From Erythroxylum novogranatense (taxonomy: Eukaryota; Streptophyta; Magnoliopsida; Malpighiales; Erythroxylaceae), in the NCBI GenBank assembly GCA_029891385.1, contig CM057228.1, positions 136,985,475-137,049,474 on the forward strand: a stretch of 64,000 nucleotides of DNA, read 5' to 3'. The notes below the pieces were generated by a model, which saw nothing but the letters and a program-made list of their open reading frames with translations, searched no databases and was not told the DNA's origin. Every line of letters starts with the position of its first letter. Positions within the stretch are counted from its first letter, which is position 1. Shown piece after piece: positions 1 through 12,232 of this stretch. The position numbers were made by a program, and so were the translations under genes.

Positions 1-1049
1 GACCACATACATCCGAATGTATTAAGTCTAATATTCCGATCGCTTCGCTCACCCTTTCCTTAAAGGGTAACTTAGTCATCTTGCCTAATAAACAAGATTC
101 ACATGTGTCATATGATTCATAATCAAATGACCCTAAACTACCACTCTTGTAGAGCTTAGCTATGCTTCTCTCATTTATATGGCCAAGGCGACAATGCCAT
201 AAGTAAGTTGATTTTAAATTATCTCGTTTAGGTCTTTTCGTGTCATTGACATTCATAATTGGATGTGACATATCTAATATGTAAATTCCATTGCATAATG
301 TACCAGTACCATAAAGCATTCCATTCAAACTAATAGAACAACCATTGTTACTAAAAGTCAAATAGAAACCAGCTCTATTTAAACAAGAAATAGACAATAT
401 GTTCTTTGTTAAAACAGGTAAAAAATAGCATTCATCCAATTTAATTACAAGCCCATTGGGGAGTGACAAAAAATAAGTGCCTACGGCTAATGCAGCAACT
501 CTTGCTCCATTTCCTACACGTAGGTCTAGTTCTCCTTCACGAGTCGCTCATCGTCCCCGAGGTCCCGCATATCATTGCATATGTGTGAACCACAACCGTA
601 TCTAATACCCATATGTTATGGTCGAAAATAGATAACCTCAATGACAAACATACCGAAGGAGCCGAGGCATCCGATGCCTTCTTCGCTTCAGCTTCTTCAG
701 ATGGACTTTCTGATTTAAGCCCAAGGTGGTGGTCTTTCCACAATGGAAGCAAGTTCTTTAGTGCGATTTCTTTGGTTTTCTTTTTGGTCGCACTTCCTTT
801 CGTTTCTTAGACTTTTCTTCTTTAGATTCTTTTCTTTCAACCGGAAGAAGTAGAGTCCACTACGAGCACTGGCTTGCTATCCTTCTTGATAGCATCAACA
901 GCAAGTGGATCAGGAAGTGGAACATCTAGGACATAGCCCAGTTCCTCAGATCTGAGAACAATTCTCAGATTTCTTAGCCAATCAAGAAAATTAGGTCCAG
1001 TTAATTTGTTCGAATCCATTAGTGAGCGCAAGTTCACATTGGAAGTCAT
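1..1049 (-). pseudogene. gag-pol remnant of minus-strand family A copia
   Basis: Translation on the minus strand starts at ATG 1049-1047 and gives a copia gag N-terminus (motifs LRSLMDSNKLTG and FLDWLRNLRIVLRSEELGYV). After about 50 codons it jumps straight to a segment that in the plus-strand copy lies over 80 codons further on (AIKKDSKPVLVVDS), so part of gag is deleted. Around 540-830 the frame is broken. From about 540 to position 1 one minus frame is open and shows the pre-integrase zinc-binding domain (WHCRLGHIN, CESCLLGKM) and the start of the integrase core (HSDVCG). It is not functional. Confidence 0.85.
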
Positions 1050-1211
1050 CTTCAATAACCTATAGGGAAAGAGAGAAAGAATGTTAGAATATAATTTCAT
1101 GCATGATCATAAGGACTTACATGACATGCATATGGCTCCCACTAGTTTCAAAGAATCCATAACCCTCAGTACGAATCCAAGAAACATTATGACAAAATGT
1201 CCTAGTGGGTC

Positions 1212-1393
1212 GATATCCGACATTACTAAGAATGACCTTGGGTTTACCCAACAAGCCACCTTAGATCAATCGATACGTATCGGTCATACCAATTGCATCA
1301 TAGATATCCGACATTACTAAAATGACCTTGGATTTACCCAACAAGTCACCTTAGATCAATCGGCAGGTATCAGTCATACCAATTGCATCTAGA
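1212..1393 (-). repeat. 91-bp tandem duplication in copia leader
   Basis: Two head-to-tail copies start at 1212 and 1303, each beginning with gatatccgacattacta. They differ at scattered bases. The plus-strand family A copy has this stretch once (about 11090-11190). The first unit holds a perfect 12-bp palindrome, CGATACGTATCG, at 1271-1282. Confidence 0.8.
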
Positions 1394-1837
1394 TGCAACT
1401 ATCGACTAGTGCTATCAACTTGTGATGTATGCATACACATTGGGTTATCAACTCTTGATGCGCGTACATATGATGTACACTACCCAATTTCGCCTCTGTC
1501 TACGTTGACCTTGAGTTTACTCAACAAATCAACGCTTCTAGTGAAAACCGACCCATTAATCCGAAAATCTTATTTTCATGGTTCGAACATATCCGTATAG
1601 AGTGAGCTTGGGTTTACCCAACAACCCGAACTCTATAAGAACTCTGGTTTTCCCCATATTAATGGAAGGCGTTAGTTTTCATATTATGTGTGAGGGATTT
1701 CAAACTCTGGTCTCATCTTCTTCTTCTCCAAGCTGTAGGATTATAGTCACCATGACTATATGGAATGATTTAGGGCATTTCATCAATCACATTGAGTCTA
1801 GACCTATAATCATCCATCATCCCACCTTTGCATGTTA

Positions 1838-2003
1838 TAAGTCGACTTGTGTAAGTCGATTTATGCTACTGTGTACGTACAAGTCGACTTATACCATTGT
1901 GCAAGTCCACTTATGTGCACGAACAAGTCGACTTATGCATGTGTAAGTCGACTTACCTAAAAATACAAGTCGACTTATGCATGTATAAGTCGACTTATAT
2001 ATG
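1838..2003. repeat. Cluster of AAGTCGACTT palindromes in copia leader
   Basis: Eight copies of the palindrome AAGTCGACTT (two with one mismatch: aagtcgattt and aagtccactt) lie within about 165 bp at irregular spacings of roughly 15-25 bp, often extended to ATAAGTCGACTTAT. The spacers are unlike each other. The plus-strand copy of the same family has different sequence at this point and no such cluster. Similar clusters are found in the chromovirus LTRs at 15125-15312 and 24303-24488. Confidence 0.9.
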
Positions 2004-3107
2004 TGGAATTGCTTTCTAATCGACTAATTTCTCAATCTGTGCTGTTCCAATTCACAATACCAAGTGTAATATCCTTTACTTTGATGTACCAATGAAACAC
2101 TTTCATTGTATCATGCTTACCATGTATAATCATACTATACATGAAAAACTTGAAATCGATGAATACATTATTATTCACTTAGATTTCCAAATAATTTGAG
2201 AATATCAAACTATCACCCTAAGTATCTCTAGGTAGTCTACCCTTTATCAATACTACTTCGGCACTGGTCACAAAATTGTGACGGCCAAAACAATCAAGAC
2301 AACGAAATACACTAACGAGACGCTAATGTGACATATTTGACATCCGAAAATTTTTAGAAACCCAATTTCAAGAAAATCATTTTGGCAAGGATACAAAATC
2401 AATGTAACATATTTTTAATCATATTAAAAATGATCCAAGGCATTGGAATTGAGAAATACACAACCATTCATTTCAAACAAAACAACTCCAACAACTTTCT
2501 CAAAACTGCCAAGCTCTGTCTTTTGCTTGAAAAACTCATTGAAACATTTTCAATAAATTCTGAGAAAATTACAGAGGTTACTACATGTTCACAACATGCT
2601 CCATGAATTTTTTCAGGATTTATTTCCATAAAAAATGCATCCAACCTCAGCAACAAAGCCAATGTGGAATCTGTGTTCCTCAACACAATTATTCCCAGCA
2701 GCACACAATAAATTCTCAAATAGATAGTAATCACCTAGAAAACATTTTTCAATTCTTATAGACATTCATAAATATCTTAGAGACATGTTGGTGAAAGAAA
2801 ATCCAAAAAAAAAATTTCTACAATTTATTCTCGAATTTATAAGCATGCCTATTCAAGGAATGTGCACAAACACAGCAACCAGAATATTAGGGAATAAATT
2901 AGCAAAACCATATCAAATCCCATTGATAAATTCTGGTCTTCCACAAACATATTCCACAACATCTTATGAGCACATCTGGGAAAGAAAATTTCGAAAACAA
3001 TATTTCTACACTGAATTCGAATGTAACACAATCAACATGCATCATCGTCACAACCAATAGGCAGCTCCGACCTTGTTATGATTTCTTCGTTATATACGAC
3101 ACAAGTG

Positions 3108-3119
3108 GCTCTGATACCA
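3108..3119 (-). other. Primer binding site of minus-strand copia
   Basis: On the minus strand TGGTATCAGAGC follows one base after the LTR end. This is the usual plant copia primer site complementary to initiator tRNA-Met. It fixes the LTR end at 3121. Confidence 0.93.
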
Positions 3120-3120
3120 C

Positions 3121-3569
3121 TGTAGGAAAATCCCGGTGTGTACATCACATGTACACAGTGCGAAAAAATAAAAATTTTTATTTCGGGACCTTCCCGAAAG
3201 CCAGGATCCATGTGTCTATATAACAAAGTCAAACCATAACGACCAAAGGAGATCGTCTCTAACGGTATCAACGCAGAGTTCGGAGAACCTAACCGGGACA
3301 AACACTTTGACCCAGGAATAGTTAGAACAAAGTAAAGACTGTTAGATCTTACCTTTGTTCTTGGAGAGCTTGTGAGAATGACGATGGAGAATGCTTGGAG
3401 AGGAGAAAATGGAGAGCTTGAGAGATGATGCTCGTGTCTCTTGAAGGAGAAGCATAAAAACCTTTCTTTTTCATCTTCTTCTTTTAAAACCAACGAACAT
3501 TAACCTTCCTTTCACCCTTTGCCATTTGTCTTTAACTTTTAAAGACTCATTAAATGGAAAAGATGACTA

Positions 3570-3616
<47 letters not shown>

Positions 3617-4898
3617 CTTAATTAATTAATAAGATATATATATATATAAATGCTGAAGTGGTCCAATCACACTGGGGTCGGTCCTACCGGCCTACCGGGT
3701 CTCGGTATGGAAAAACTATCGGAAACTTTTTTCAGCAATATCGATGTCGCGATCTCATCGGGACATATCTCGATCTCATTGGGATCCATTTAATCCTGTT
3801 GCTCTCCATATATTGGATCTCTATCCAAAACTATTTTACGAATTCTCCGAGTCACTCTTATGCGTGTGACCCATTAGGTTCCCAGTTATGTTGGCCATTT
3901 AGATTAACACTTAATCCAAGCAAGTCATGAGCGGTATCTAGCAACACATCATGACCCCCAATTGACCGGAAAGTAATTGGTTTGACGAATGAACCTATAT
4001 TCATCACGGACTATATCACGAACCTTTTCATAGACAATTACCGTGCAATTCGTCCTTTCACCATGTTATACCCCACTTGGTTATAAGTATGGGCAAAGTG
4101 TCAACTCTTACTAGACTGACTACGTCAAATTTAGTCCAAGTGATATCAGTTCTTGTCCTGTGACTCATTACTTTATATGTCATCAAGACACTCTTCATGA
4201 CATATGTACTCGGCAAGAGATTTTCAAGTAATGACCACGACAAGAGGCCATGGGTATCATCTTCGCTATCACGAAGTGGTGAATTCTCTATTGGCTACTC
4301 AATTACCTTGAATACCTCAGTCGCACCCAATCACCACCCTATGAGCGACATTGTAAGGCAACAAGGAATGAAGTCAAAGCACGTAATCAAGATTCAAGAT
4401 ATCCTTGAGTACCTCAAGTCTAAGGATATTTGCACCATTGCTATGATGAGATTATCACCGACATTAGAATAGACATCCATGTGATGATCTCATAGCAGTC
4501 ATCCAATGTACTTACTACCTCTAGTAAGCATTCACATCTCAACCCTAAATATCTCATATTTACGCTTCGAGATCCTTTCGCTGATCAAATCAAGGAGCTT
4601 GAGATGTGTTAGTATCTCCGGATTACCGATGTCCAGCCAAGAATCCTATGACTAGGATAATTTAGATATGACATAATTGCACATGATAGGAATCTCAGTA
4701 GTATGATCACATCATAATTTCCTTCATGCTATGTCATATATCATGGACTTCATTAATTTGCTTATTGATCAATATCAGTTCATAAATAATAAACATCAAA
4801 TTAATGAAATATGTCTTTCTTTATTTATTCATAAAGTCATACACAACTTCAGTATAAAAGCAGCTAAAGGCGATTGCCTTTAGGGCACTACTCTAACA
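3121..4898 (-). repeat. 5' LTR of family A copia (1778 bp)
   Basis: In element orientation it starts TGTTAGAGTAGTGCCC and ends ATTTTCCTACA. It is bounded by the primer site on one side and foreign copia coding sequence on the other. It aligns along its length with the solo LTR 21096-22898. It contains an AT microsatellite at about 3573-3614, followed by further TA-rich runs. Short reading frames inside it have no family resemblance. Confidence 0.92.
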
Positions 4899-6312
4899 TA
4901 TTAGTGGGAGCAAATTTATATTTCTAGTCCTATATGTTGATGATATCCTACTAGCTGCTAATGATCTTGGATTGTTACATTAGACTAAGACGTTTCTCTC
5001 TAAAAATTTCGAAATGAAAGATATGGGTGAGGCAACTTATGTGATAGGAATTGAAATATTCCGTAATCGATCACGAGGAATGTTAGGGTTATCTCAGAAA
5101 GCATATATCAGAAAGATTTTAGAGAGATTCAATATGGATAAATGCTCTGCAAGTGTTGTTCCAATTCAAAAAGGAGACAAATTTAGTCTTAAGCAATGCC
5201 CAAAGAATGAATTGGAACGCACAGAAATGGAAAGAATTCGTTGTGCATCTATTATTGGGAGTTTAATGTATGCTCAAACCTGTACTAGGCCAGACATCAG
5301 TTTTGTTGTTGGAATTCTAGGCAGATACCAGAGTAATCCTGGATTAGAACATTGGAAAGCTGCAAAGAAAGATTTAAGATACTTACAAGGAACAAAAGAT
5401 CATACGCTCACTTATAGAAGATCCAATCATCTTGAAGTGATTGGATATTCAGATTCAGACTATGCTGGATGTGTTGACATGAGAAAATCAACATTTGGCT
5501 ATTTGTTTCTTCTAAGTGGAGGAGCAATTTCGGGGAAGAGTGCAAAGCAGTCTGTCATTGCTGCATCTACTATGGAAGCTGAGTTTGTGGCATGCTTTGA
5601 AGCCACGGTTCATGGTTTATGGCCGCGAAACTTTATTTTAGGACTTGGAATTGTTGATAATACTGCCAAGCCGCTGAAAATTTATTGTGATAATTCTGCA
5701 GCAGTCTTCTTTTCAAAAAATGACAAGTATTCAAAGGGTGATAAACATATGGAAATCAAATACTTTGTCGTTAAAGAAGAAGTTCAGAAACAAAGAGTGT
5801 CAATTGAACAATTTAACACTAATTTTATGATAGCAGATCCATTAACAAAAGGATTGCCACCGAAGACATTTAATGAACATGTCGAAAGAATGGGCATCAT
5901 TCAGTACCATGATTGAACAACATGTTATTATTTATGTATTTTATGTATTTGATACTCTGAGCTCATTTATATATATTGTTTCTAATATTGGATCCTGTTA
6001 TTTATTGTTAGTATATATACATGAATGTTTATGTGAATGTTAACAGGATTTGTCTTTCACAAAGACATTATTATTGAACCATTAAGATATATCTCATAAT
6101 AGATCATATTAAGTTATTAACTCGTTTTGTGATGCATAGAAGGAAGTATGTCACATTAATAGATGTACAACCGCTATGATCCTTTCTAGTTTAATTACTT
6201 AATTATGATTAATGTTGCGCCTAAAGAAAATAAAGGGGATTTAAGTTTAATTATATGCATATTATGTTATATTGTTAAACCATGATTAAGTTATATGGGC
6301 CAAGTGGGAGAC
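4899..6312 (+). pseudogene. Copia family B: 3' part of reverse transcriptase and RNase H
   Basis: The first bases continue a copia reverse transcriptase at SGSKFIFLVLYVDDILLA, with the YVDD catalytic motif, and run through one in-frame stop to a 300-codon open stretch (5014-5916). That stretch holds the RT thumb (SQKAYIRKILERFNM, RPDISFVVG), the copia RNase H (YSDSDYAGC, STMEAEFVA, IYCDNSAAV) and the closing DPLTKGL motif, and ends at TGA 5914-5916. The 5' part of the element is not in the window; it was separated by insertion of the family A element at 4898. From 5917 to 6312 lies non-coding 3' sequence ending in a purine-rich tract (aagtgggaga) just before the LTR. Confidence 0.9.
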
Positions 6313-6693
6313 TGTTAGATAATTTCATTATATATGGCCCATATATTTTGGTTTAATCACTTAAGTATATTAAATCCCATTAGTTACTTGAATAAAAGAT
6401 ATTAGGTTTAATTTAAATAACATGATGTATTTACGATGATGGAACGTAAAGATAAGGATAATGAAAAGAGGTATTGTTTGAATTTTAAACGGATAACTAC
6501 CTCTCTCTCTCTACATATAAAGTTTTTCATGTATCTCTCTTTATCGGATAATATACAGAAAATAACGAAACAAAGGTCAAGAGAGAGAAAACAAAATCTA
6601 AAGGATATCTTGTCGAAGATTATCTATTCAGAAAGTATCGGATATAAGATGGACCAAGATCTTACAATTCTATCATGTAAGAAAGAATTAACA
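6313..6693 (+). repeat. 3' LTR of copia family B (381 bp)
   Basis: It starts TGTTAGATAATTTC directly after the polypurine tract and is taken to end at TTAACA (6693), giving matching inverted ends TGTTA/TAACA. The partner LTR is not in the window, so the right end is inferred from these ends. The next bases, catgatgg, contain the likely start codons of the ABCB gene. It includes a CT-rich stretch (ctctctctct) near 6510 and a possible TATA-like atataaa. A reading frame of about 90 codons inside it looks meaningless. Confidence 0.78.
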
Positions 6694-6694
6694 C

Positions 6695-8657
6695 ATGATG
6701 GTTAAAGAAACTGGCTGTCAAGAATCAGCCCATTCTCAATATCTTGACCTACAAAAGGCTGCAGATAATATTGACAAGAAACAAGAGTCTAGCAAGAACA
6801 AAGTGGCATATTACTAGCTTTTCACCTTTGCCGATGCTACATATTACATGTTAATGATTTTAGGCACAGTTGGTGCGGGTGGAAATGGACTTTACATTCC
6901 CCTCATGACCCAGAGATGTCATAAATGCTTTCGGTGATAATGCAGACGACAATTATTTGGTTCATCAAGTTTCCAAGATATTTCGCTTATAAATCCTGAA
7001 TCCCTTTTAGTTTGATCAATATTCAACAACTTCTATCCCCAAATCGTACATCAACTTCTTGATGTTTACTCCACAACTTAATAATGGACTATACTAATCT
7101 TCCTTGCATCGCAGCTGTGCTTAAGGTTTATGTACTTGGCCCTCGGAGTTCTTGTCACGACATATCTTCGTAAGTAAATTGTATTATCAACTCATTACTT
7201 AAAGAGCTGTTGTTCCTTATTCTGATATTGCTTTATTTATTAGAGATGACTTGTTGGATGGTCATTAGAGAGAGACAGGCTGCAAGAATAAGGCGTTTAT
7301 ACTTGAAGACAATGTTGAGGCAAGAAATTGGCTTCTTCAATAAGGAAATTAACACGGGGGAAATCGTAGGGAGGACTTCTGGTGACACTTTTCTTATTTA
7401 GGATGCCATCGGCGAGAACATGTTAACTTGCTACTGCACCATATCTTTTCTTTGACTTCCAGTTATCTGAGAAATTAAGCTTGTTTCTTGCTAAATGTTC
7501 ATTGCAAGTTGGGAAATTTCTGCATCAAATTGCAACATTTATTGCAGGATTTGTCATAGCATTTACCAGGGGGTGGAAACTTACCCTTGTAATGTTGTCT
7601 TCCCTTCCTCTGCTTATCCTCTCGGGTGCTGTAGTGGCCCTTATCATATCTAAGTTGGCTTCCAGAGGACAAACTGTTTATTCATTTACATCAACTGTAG
7701 TAGAATAGACAATTGGTTCCATTCGAACTATAGGCACAGGCTCCTACTCGTAACGAATTTGCATCATGTTTCCACTTCATTAACTCTGTCAACTTATAAC
7801 AAATTTGCATCACAGGTTGCATCATTTACTGGGGAGAAGCAAGTTGCGGATTCATACAACAGTTCTCTAATAAAAGCTTATAAATCTGGCGTGAATGAGG
7901 GTTTGGTTGCAGGATTGGGTTTTGGGGTGGTTCTTTTGTTGTCTACTCCACCTATGGCTTGGCTATATGGTTTGGTGCCAAAATGGTTTCTAATGAAGGA
8001 TATAAAGGAGGGGATGTCATGAACAATATTTTTGCAGTGTTAACTGGATCCATGTAAGTTGGATTCTGTTTCTTGAAAACCAAATGTACTTAATCATAAC
8101 CAGAGCATTTTTTGACTCTTTATCACTTCCAGGTCACTAGGGCAGGCATCTCCTTGCCTAAGTGCATTTGCTGCTAGGCAAGCTGCAACGTTTAAAATGT
8201 TTAAGACAATTGATAGGAAGCCTCATATCGATGTTTATGAAACTAGTGAACTGATATTAGATGAGATTCAAGGGGCTATAGAATTAAAAGACATCTATTT
8301 CAGCTATCCTGCAAGACCACAAGAGCGAATATTTAATGGATTCTATCTTTCAAGTCTTAATGGTACAACTGCAGCTTTGGTTGGAGAGAGTGGAAGTGGC
8401 AAATTAACAGTTATCAGTTTGACAGAGAGATTTTACGATCCCCAAGATGGAGAGGTTCTAGTAATGGTATTAACCTCAAGGATTTTCAGCTTAAATTGTT
8501 CAGACAAAAAATAAGCCTAGTGAGTCAAGAACTTGTTTTGTTCAATTGTAGCATTAAAGACAATGTTGCTTATGGCAAGGATGGGGCCACTGCTGATTAA
8601 CTAAAGCAGCTGCTGAACTTCCCAACGCTGCTAAGTTTATTGACAAATTGTCCCAGT
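6695..8657 (+). pseudogene. ABCB (P-glycoprotein/MDR type) transporter pseudogene, N-terminal part
   Basis: This encodes the first membrane domain and most of the first ATP-binding domain of a plant ABCB exporter, normally a plasma-membrane pump of about 1250 residues. Exons can be traced at about 6695-6980, 7115-7169, 7244-7418, 7490-7727, 7816-8053 and 8133-8657 by motifs such as [46 protein letters not shown] and YFSYPARPQ. Walker A (8383-8406) reads GESGSGKLT, with Leu in place of the usual Ser/Thr. Damage includes stops at TAG 6815-6817 and TAG 7399-7401, a short deletion with frameshift near 6910, frameshifts near 7945 and 8465, and at least one weak splice site. Sequence ends after the LPQ-like exon end; 8658-8762 is leftover intron. 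It belongs with 27747-28478 and 46650-48963. Confidence 0.93.
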
Positions 8658-8762
8658 TCAAATAGTAATAAGAACACAACACTCGGAAAAGGAAATGAAA
8701 ACATATATTTAATCGTATTTGTTTGATCCTATTACTCATTTATGTATGTGTTACATTATTTA

Positions 8763-9448
8763 TGTTATAGTAGTGCCCTAAAGACATTGACTTTAGTATG
8801 TTTTGTACAAAGTTATGTACAGACTTTATTTTTAATAATAAAGAAAGACGTATTTCATTAATTTAGTGTTCATTATTTATGAATTGATATTGATCTATAA
8901 GCAAATTAATGAAGTCCATGATATATGACATAGCATGAAGGAAATCATGATGTGATCATATTATTGAAATTCCTATCATGTGCAATTATGTCAACATCTA
9001 AATTATCCATAGTCATAGGATTAATGACACTGGACATCATTAATTCAGATAGACTAATAGATGAACTCCTTGATTTGATTAAGCAGTAAATCTTAGAAAT
9101 TGTAAACATGAGATATTTAGAGTTGAGATGTGGATACTTACTAGAGGTAGTAAGTACATTGGATGACCTACCATGAGATCATCACATGGATGTCCTATTC
9201 TAATATTAGTGAAAATGTCATCATTCATATAATAACCATTGCTATTGATTTGTGTAAATGTCATAAATTCCTATATATATATATATGTATATGTTATGAA
9301 CATGTATGCGAATTGAGAATTTTCAGCTAGGTTTAATGGTATTTCCTTGTATAGGCACATAAATCTTAGACTTCGGGAAAGTCCTTAAATAAATTTTTTC
9401 ATTTTCCACATTACGTATATATGATGCACCCACCGGGATTTTCCTAAA
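8763..9448 (+). repeat. Left LTR of plus-strand family A copia, internally deleted (686 bp)
   Basis: It begins TGTTATAGTAGTGCCC and matches the first ~500 bp of the full-length 1.8-kb LTR, then jumps near 9270-9300 to the last ~150 bp, ending ttcctaaa at 9448 before a decayed primer site (tagtattggagc, 9450-9461). About 1.1 kb of LTR middle is missing. The decay of the end and primer site fits an old insertion. Confidence 0.85.
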
Positions 9449-9449
9449 G

Positions 9450-11343
9450 TAGTATTGGAGCCATTTGTGCCTCGTATAAAGGAGATACCATAACATGTGT
9501 GATGTTGCCGATTGGTTGTGACAATTGTGCATTCGGATTGTGTTGAATTCGAAATCAATATAGAGATATTATTTTCAAAATTTTCTTGCCTAGATTTTCT
9601 CATGAGATGTTGCTGATATGTCTGTGGAAGGAAAAAATTTATCAGTGTGATTTGGTATGTTTTTGCTAATTAATTCCCTACTATTATGGTTGCTATGTTT
9701 ATGCACATTAGATAAACAAGCATGCTTGCAAATTTGATAATAAATTCTATATTTTTTTTATTTTCTTTCACCAACCTCTTTTTAAGATGTTTATAAATTT
9801 CTATGAAGATGGAAAAATGCTTTCATGATTATTGAATATTTATTTGAGAATATATTGTGTACTATTGGGAATGTCTGTGTTGAGGAACGCAGATTCTGGA
9901 TTGGCTTAGTCGTTGAGGTTGGTTGAGTTTTTCTTGAAAATAAATTATGAAAAATTCATAGAACATGTTATAGCCTCTGTAATTTTCTTAGCATTTATTG
10001 AAATTGTTTCAATGATTTTTTTCAAGCAAAAGACAGAGCTAGGCATTTTTGAGAAAATTGCTAGACCTGGTTTGTTTGAAGTGGTGATTGTGTGTTTTTT
10101 TTTGGTTTCAATGCCTTGAATCATTTTTTATGTGATAAAAAATATGTTACTTTGATGTTGTATGCATTATAAACTGATTTGCTTGAAATTGGGTTTCTAA
10201 ATTTTTTTTTGGATGTCACATATGTCATGTTAGCATCTTGTTGGCATATTTAGTTGTCTTGATTGTTTTGTCCGTCACAAGTTATGTGATAAGTGCTGAA
10301 GTAGTCTTGATAAAGTGAAGACTACCTAGAGATACTTAGGGTGATAGTTTGGTGTTTTTAAATTATTTGGAAATCTAAAAGATTAATATTGTATTAATCT
10401 ATTTTGAGTATTTCATGTCTAGTATGACTAGATATGGCAAGCATGATACAATTAAAATGTTTAATTGGTACATCAGAGTAAAGGGTATTACACTTAGTAT
10501 ATTGGTATTTTGAATTGGAATTGAAAACATATGGATTGAGAAATTAGCTGATGCCAACATTAGACAGCAATTCAGTTCAAGAGTTAAATCAAACGTCAAA
10601 TCTTTAGATGCATAACACATCACAACTTATAGAAGAAAACCTTGGGAGATGGTTGCATTAAAGAATGCATGCAAAGGTTGGTTAGGTGGGATGATGAATG
10701 GTTATGACTATAGACTCAATGTGATTGATGAAACATCCTAAATCATACCATATAGTTATTGTGACTACAATCCTATGATTTAAAAGAAACCAGAGTATGA
10801 AATCCCTCACACATAATATGAAAATTAATGTCTTCCATTAATATGGGGAGAGATATAATTCTTTTAGAGGTAGGATTGTTGGCTAAACCCAAGCCCACTC
10901 TATACAGAAATGTTAGAACTATGGAAATAAGATTTTGTAATTAATGATTCGATTTTCACTAGAAAACTAAAGGACAACATAGACAAAGGTGCAATTGGGT
11001 AACGTACATCAAATGTACGGGCATTAAAAGTTGATAACTCAATATGTGTGCATATATCACGAGTTGATAGCACTAGACGATAGTTGCATCTATGATGCAA
11101 CTGATATGACCGATATCTACTGATTGACCTAATGTAACTTGTTAGGTAAATCCAAAATCATTCTTACTAATGTCGGATATCGACCCACTAGGACAACTTG
11201 TCATTTTTTTCTTGGATTCATAGTGAGGGCTATGGATTCTTTGAAACTAGTGGGAGTTATATGCATGTCATGCAAGTCCTTGTGATCATGCATGTATTTA
11301 TATTCTAACATTCTTTCTCTCTTCACGTTTAGGTTGATTGAAG
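9450..11343 (+). other. Leader of plus-strand family A copia
   Basis: This is about 1.9 kb of non-coding sequence between the primer site and the gag ATG (11344). It aligns piecewise with the minus-strand leader 1050-3107. It contains several short reading frames (for example 9913-10119), none with a recognisable domain. The segment at about 10555-10665 replaces the AAGTCGACTT cluster seen in the minus-strand copy. Confidence 0.75.
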
Positions 11344-12070
11344 ATGTCTTCCAGTGTGAATTTACGCTCACTTTTGGATTCTAATAAATTAACTGGATCA
11401 AATTTTCTTGATTGGCTAAGAAATATGAGAATTGTTCTCAGATCTGAGGAGCTAGGCTATGTCATAGACGTTCTGCTTCCTGATCCCCCTACTGGTGATG
11501 CTTTTGATGAGGATTAGAGAGCATATCATAAGCATCTCAAAGATAGTGACTTGGCCACCTTGGATTTTGTTATGGACTATGAATCAAGTGTTGACTTAAT
11601 TCTGGTTGGATTGTCTGATAGTTATTCATAGTTTGTGTTAGACTATCGGATGAACCAAATCTCCACGATAGTCCCTGAATTGATCAATCTACTGAAGACA
11701 ACAGAGCAAGCTATCAAGAAGGAAAGCAAGCTAGTGCTAGTGGTGGACTCTTTTTCTTATGGTTCAAGAAAAAAGAACCTAAAAAAGAAAAGGTATAAGA
11801 AACCAAAAGAAACTACAGCCAAAAGAAACTCAAAAAGACTGCGCCAAAAGGAACTTGATTCCATTATGACAAGACTGGCCATTGGAAGCAAAATTGTAAA
11901 TTCTATATGGAGTTCTTGAAGAAGAAGTAGGCATCAGATGGCCTAAATCCTTCAACTATGTTTGTCATTGAGGTTAATATTCTTTTTGATCATAACATAT
12001 GGATATTAGATACTGGTTGTGGCTCACACATATATAATGATACATAGGGCCTCAGGGACAATAGACAATT

Positions 12071-12232
12071 CATAAAGGGAGAATTGGACACGCACGTGGG
12101 CAATGTAGTAAGAGTTGTTGCATTAATCGTATGTACTTATTTTTTATCACTCATAAAGGGAGAACTGGACATGCACGTGGGCAATGTAGTAAGAGTTGTT
12201 GCATTAGTCGTAGGTACTTATTTTTTATCACT
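12071..12232 (+). repeat. 81-bp in-frame tandem duplication in copia pol
   Basis: Two copies start at cataaaggga (12071) and cataaaggg (12152). They differ at only a few bases. The unit is 27 codons and covers the LDMHVGNVVRVVALVVGTYF-like stretch. Confidence 0.85.

Larger units (their letters stand above)
1..4898 (-). mobile_element. Ty1/copia retrotransposon, family A, minus strand (cut by window edge)
   Basis: The element reads right to left: 5' LTR 3121-4898, tRNA-Met type primer site 3108-3119, leader of about 2 kb, gag start at 1049, then protein-coding remains to the window edge. The gag start and pre-integrase region match the plus-strand family A copy at 8763-27746 closely, so both are one family. 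The LTR start abuts the reverse transcriptase of another copia element at 4899, so this element inserted into that one. Its 3' LTR lies off the window and the target-site duplication cannot be checked (the expected copy would be 4899-4903, tatta). The long LTR resembles Angela-type elements, but the clade is inference. Confidence 0.9.

Noticed and set aside
1838..2003. Looks at first like a CRISPR array (repeated palindromes with spacers)
   Set aside because: The repeat core is only 10-14 bp, spacing is irregular, it lies in a plant retrotransposon leader, and no cas gene is near.
3032..3493. 153-codon minus-strand frame over the LTR end
   Set aside because: It spans the LTR, primer site and leader of family A. 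Part of the LTR portion is seen open in the solo LTR, but with no conserved protein.
6436..6705. 89-codon frame before the ABCB start
   Set aside because: It lies in the family B LTR and crosses its end. Composition is low-complexity and it matches no domain.
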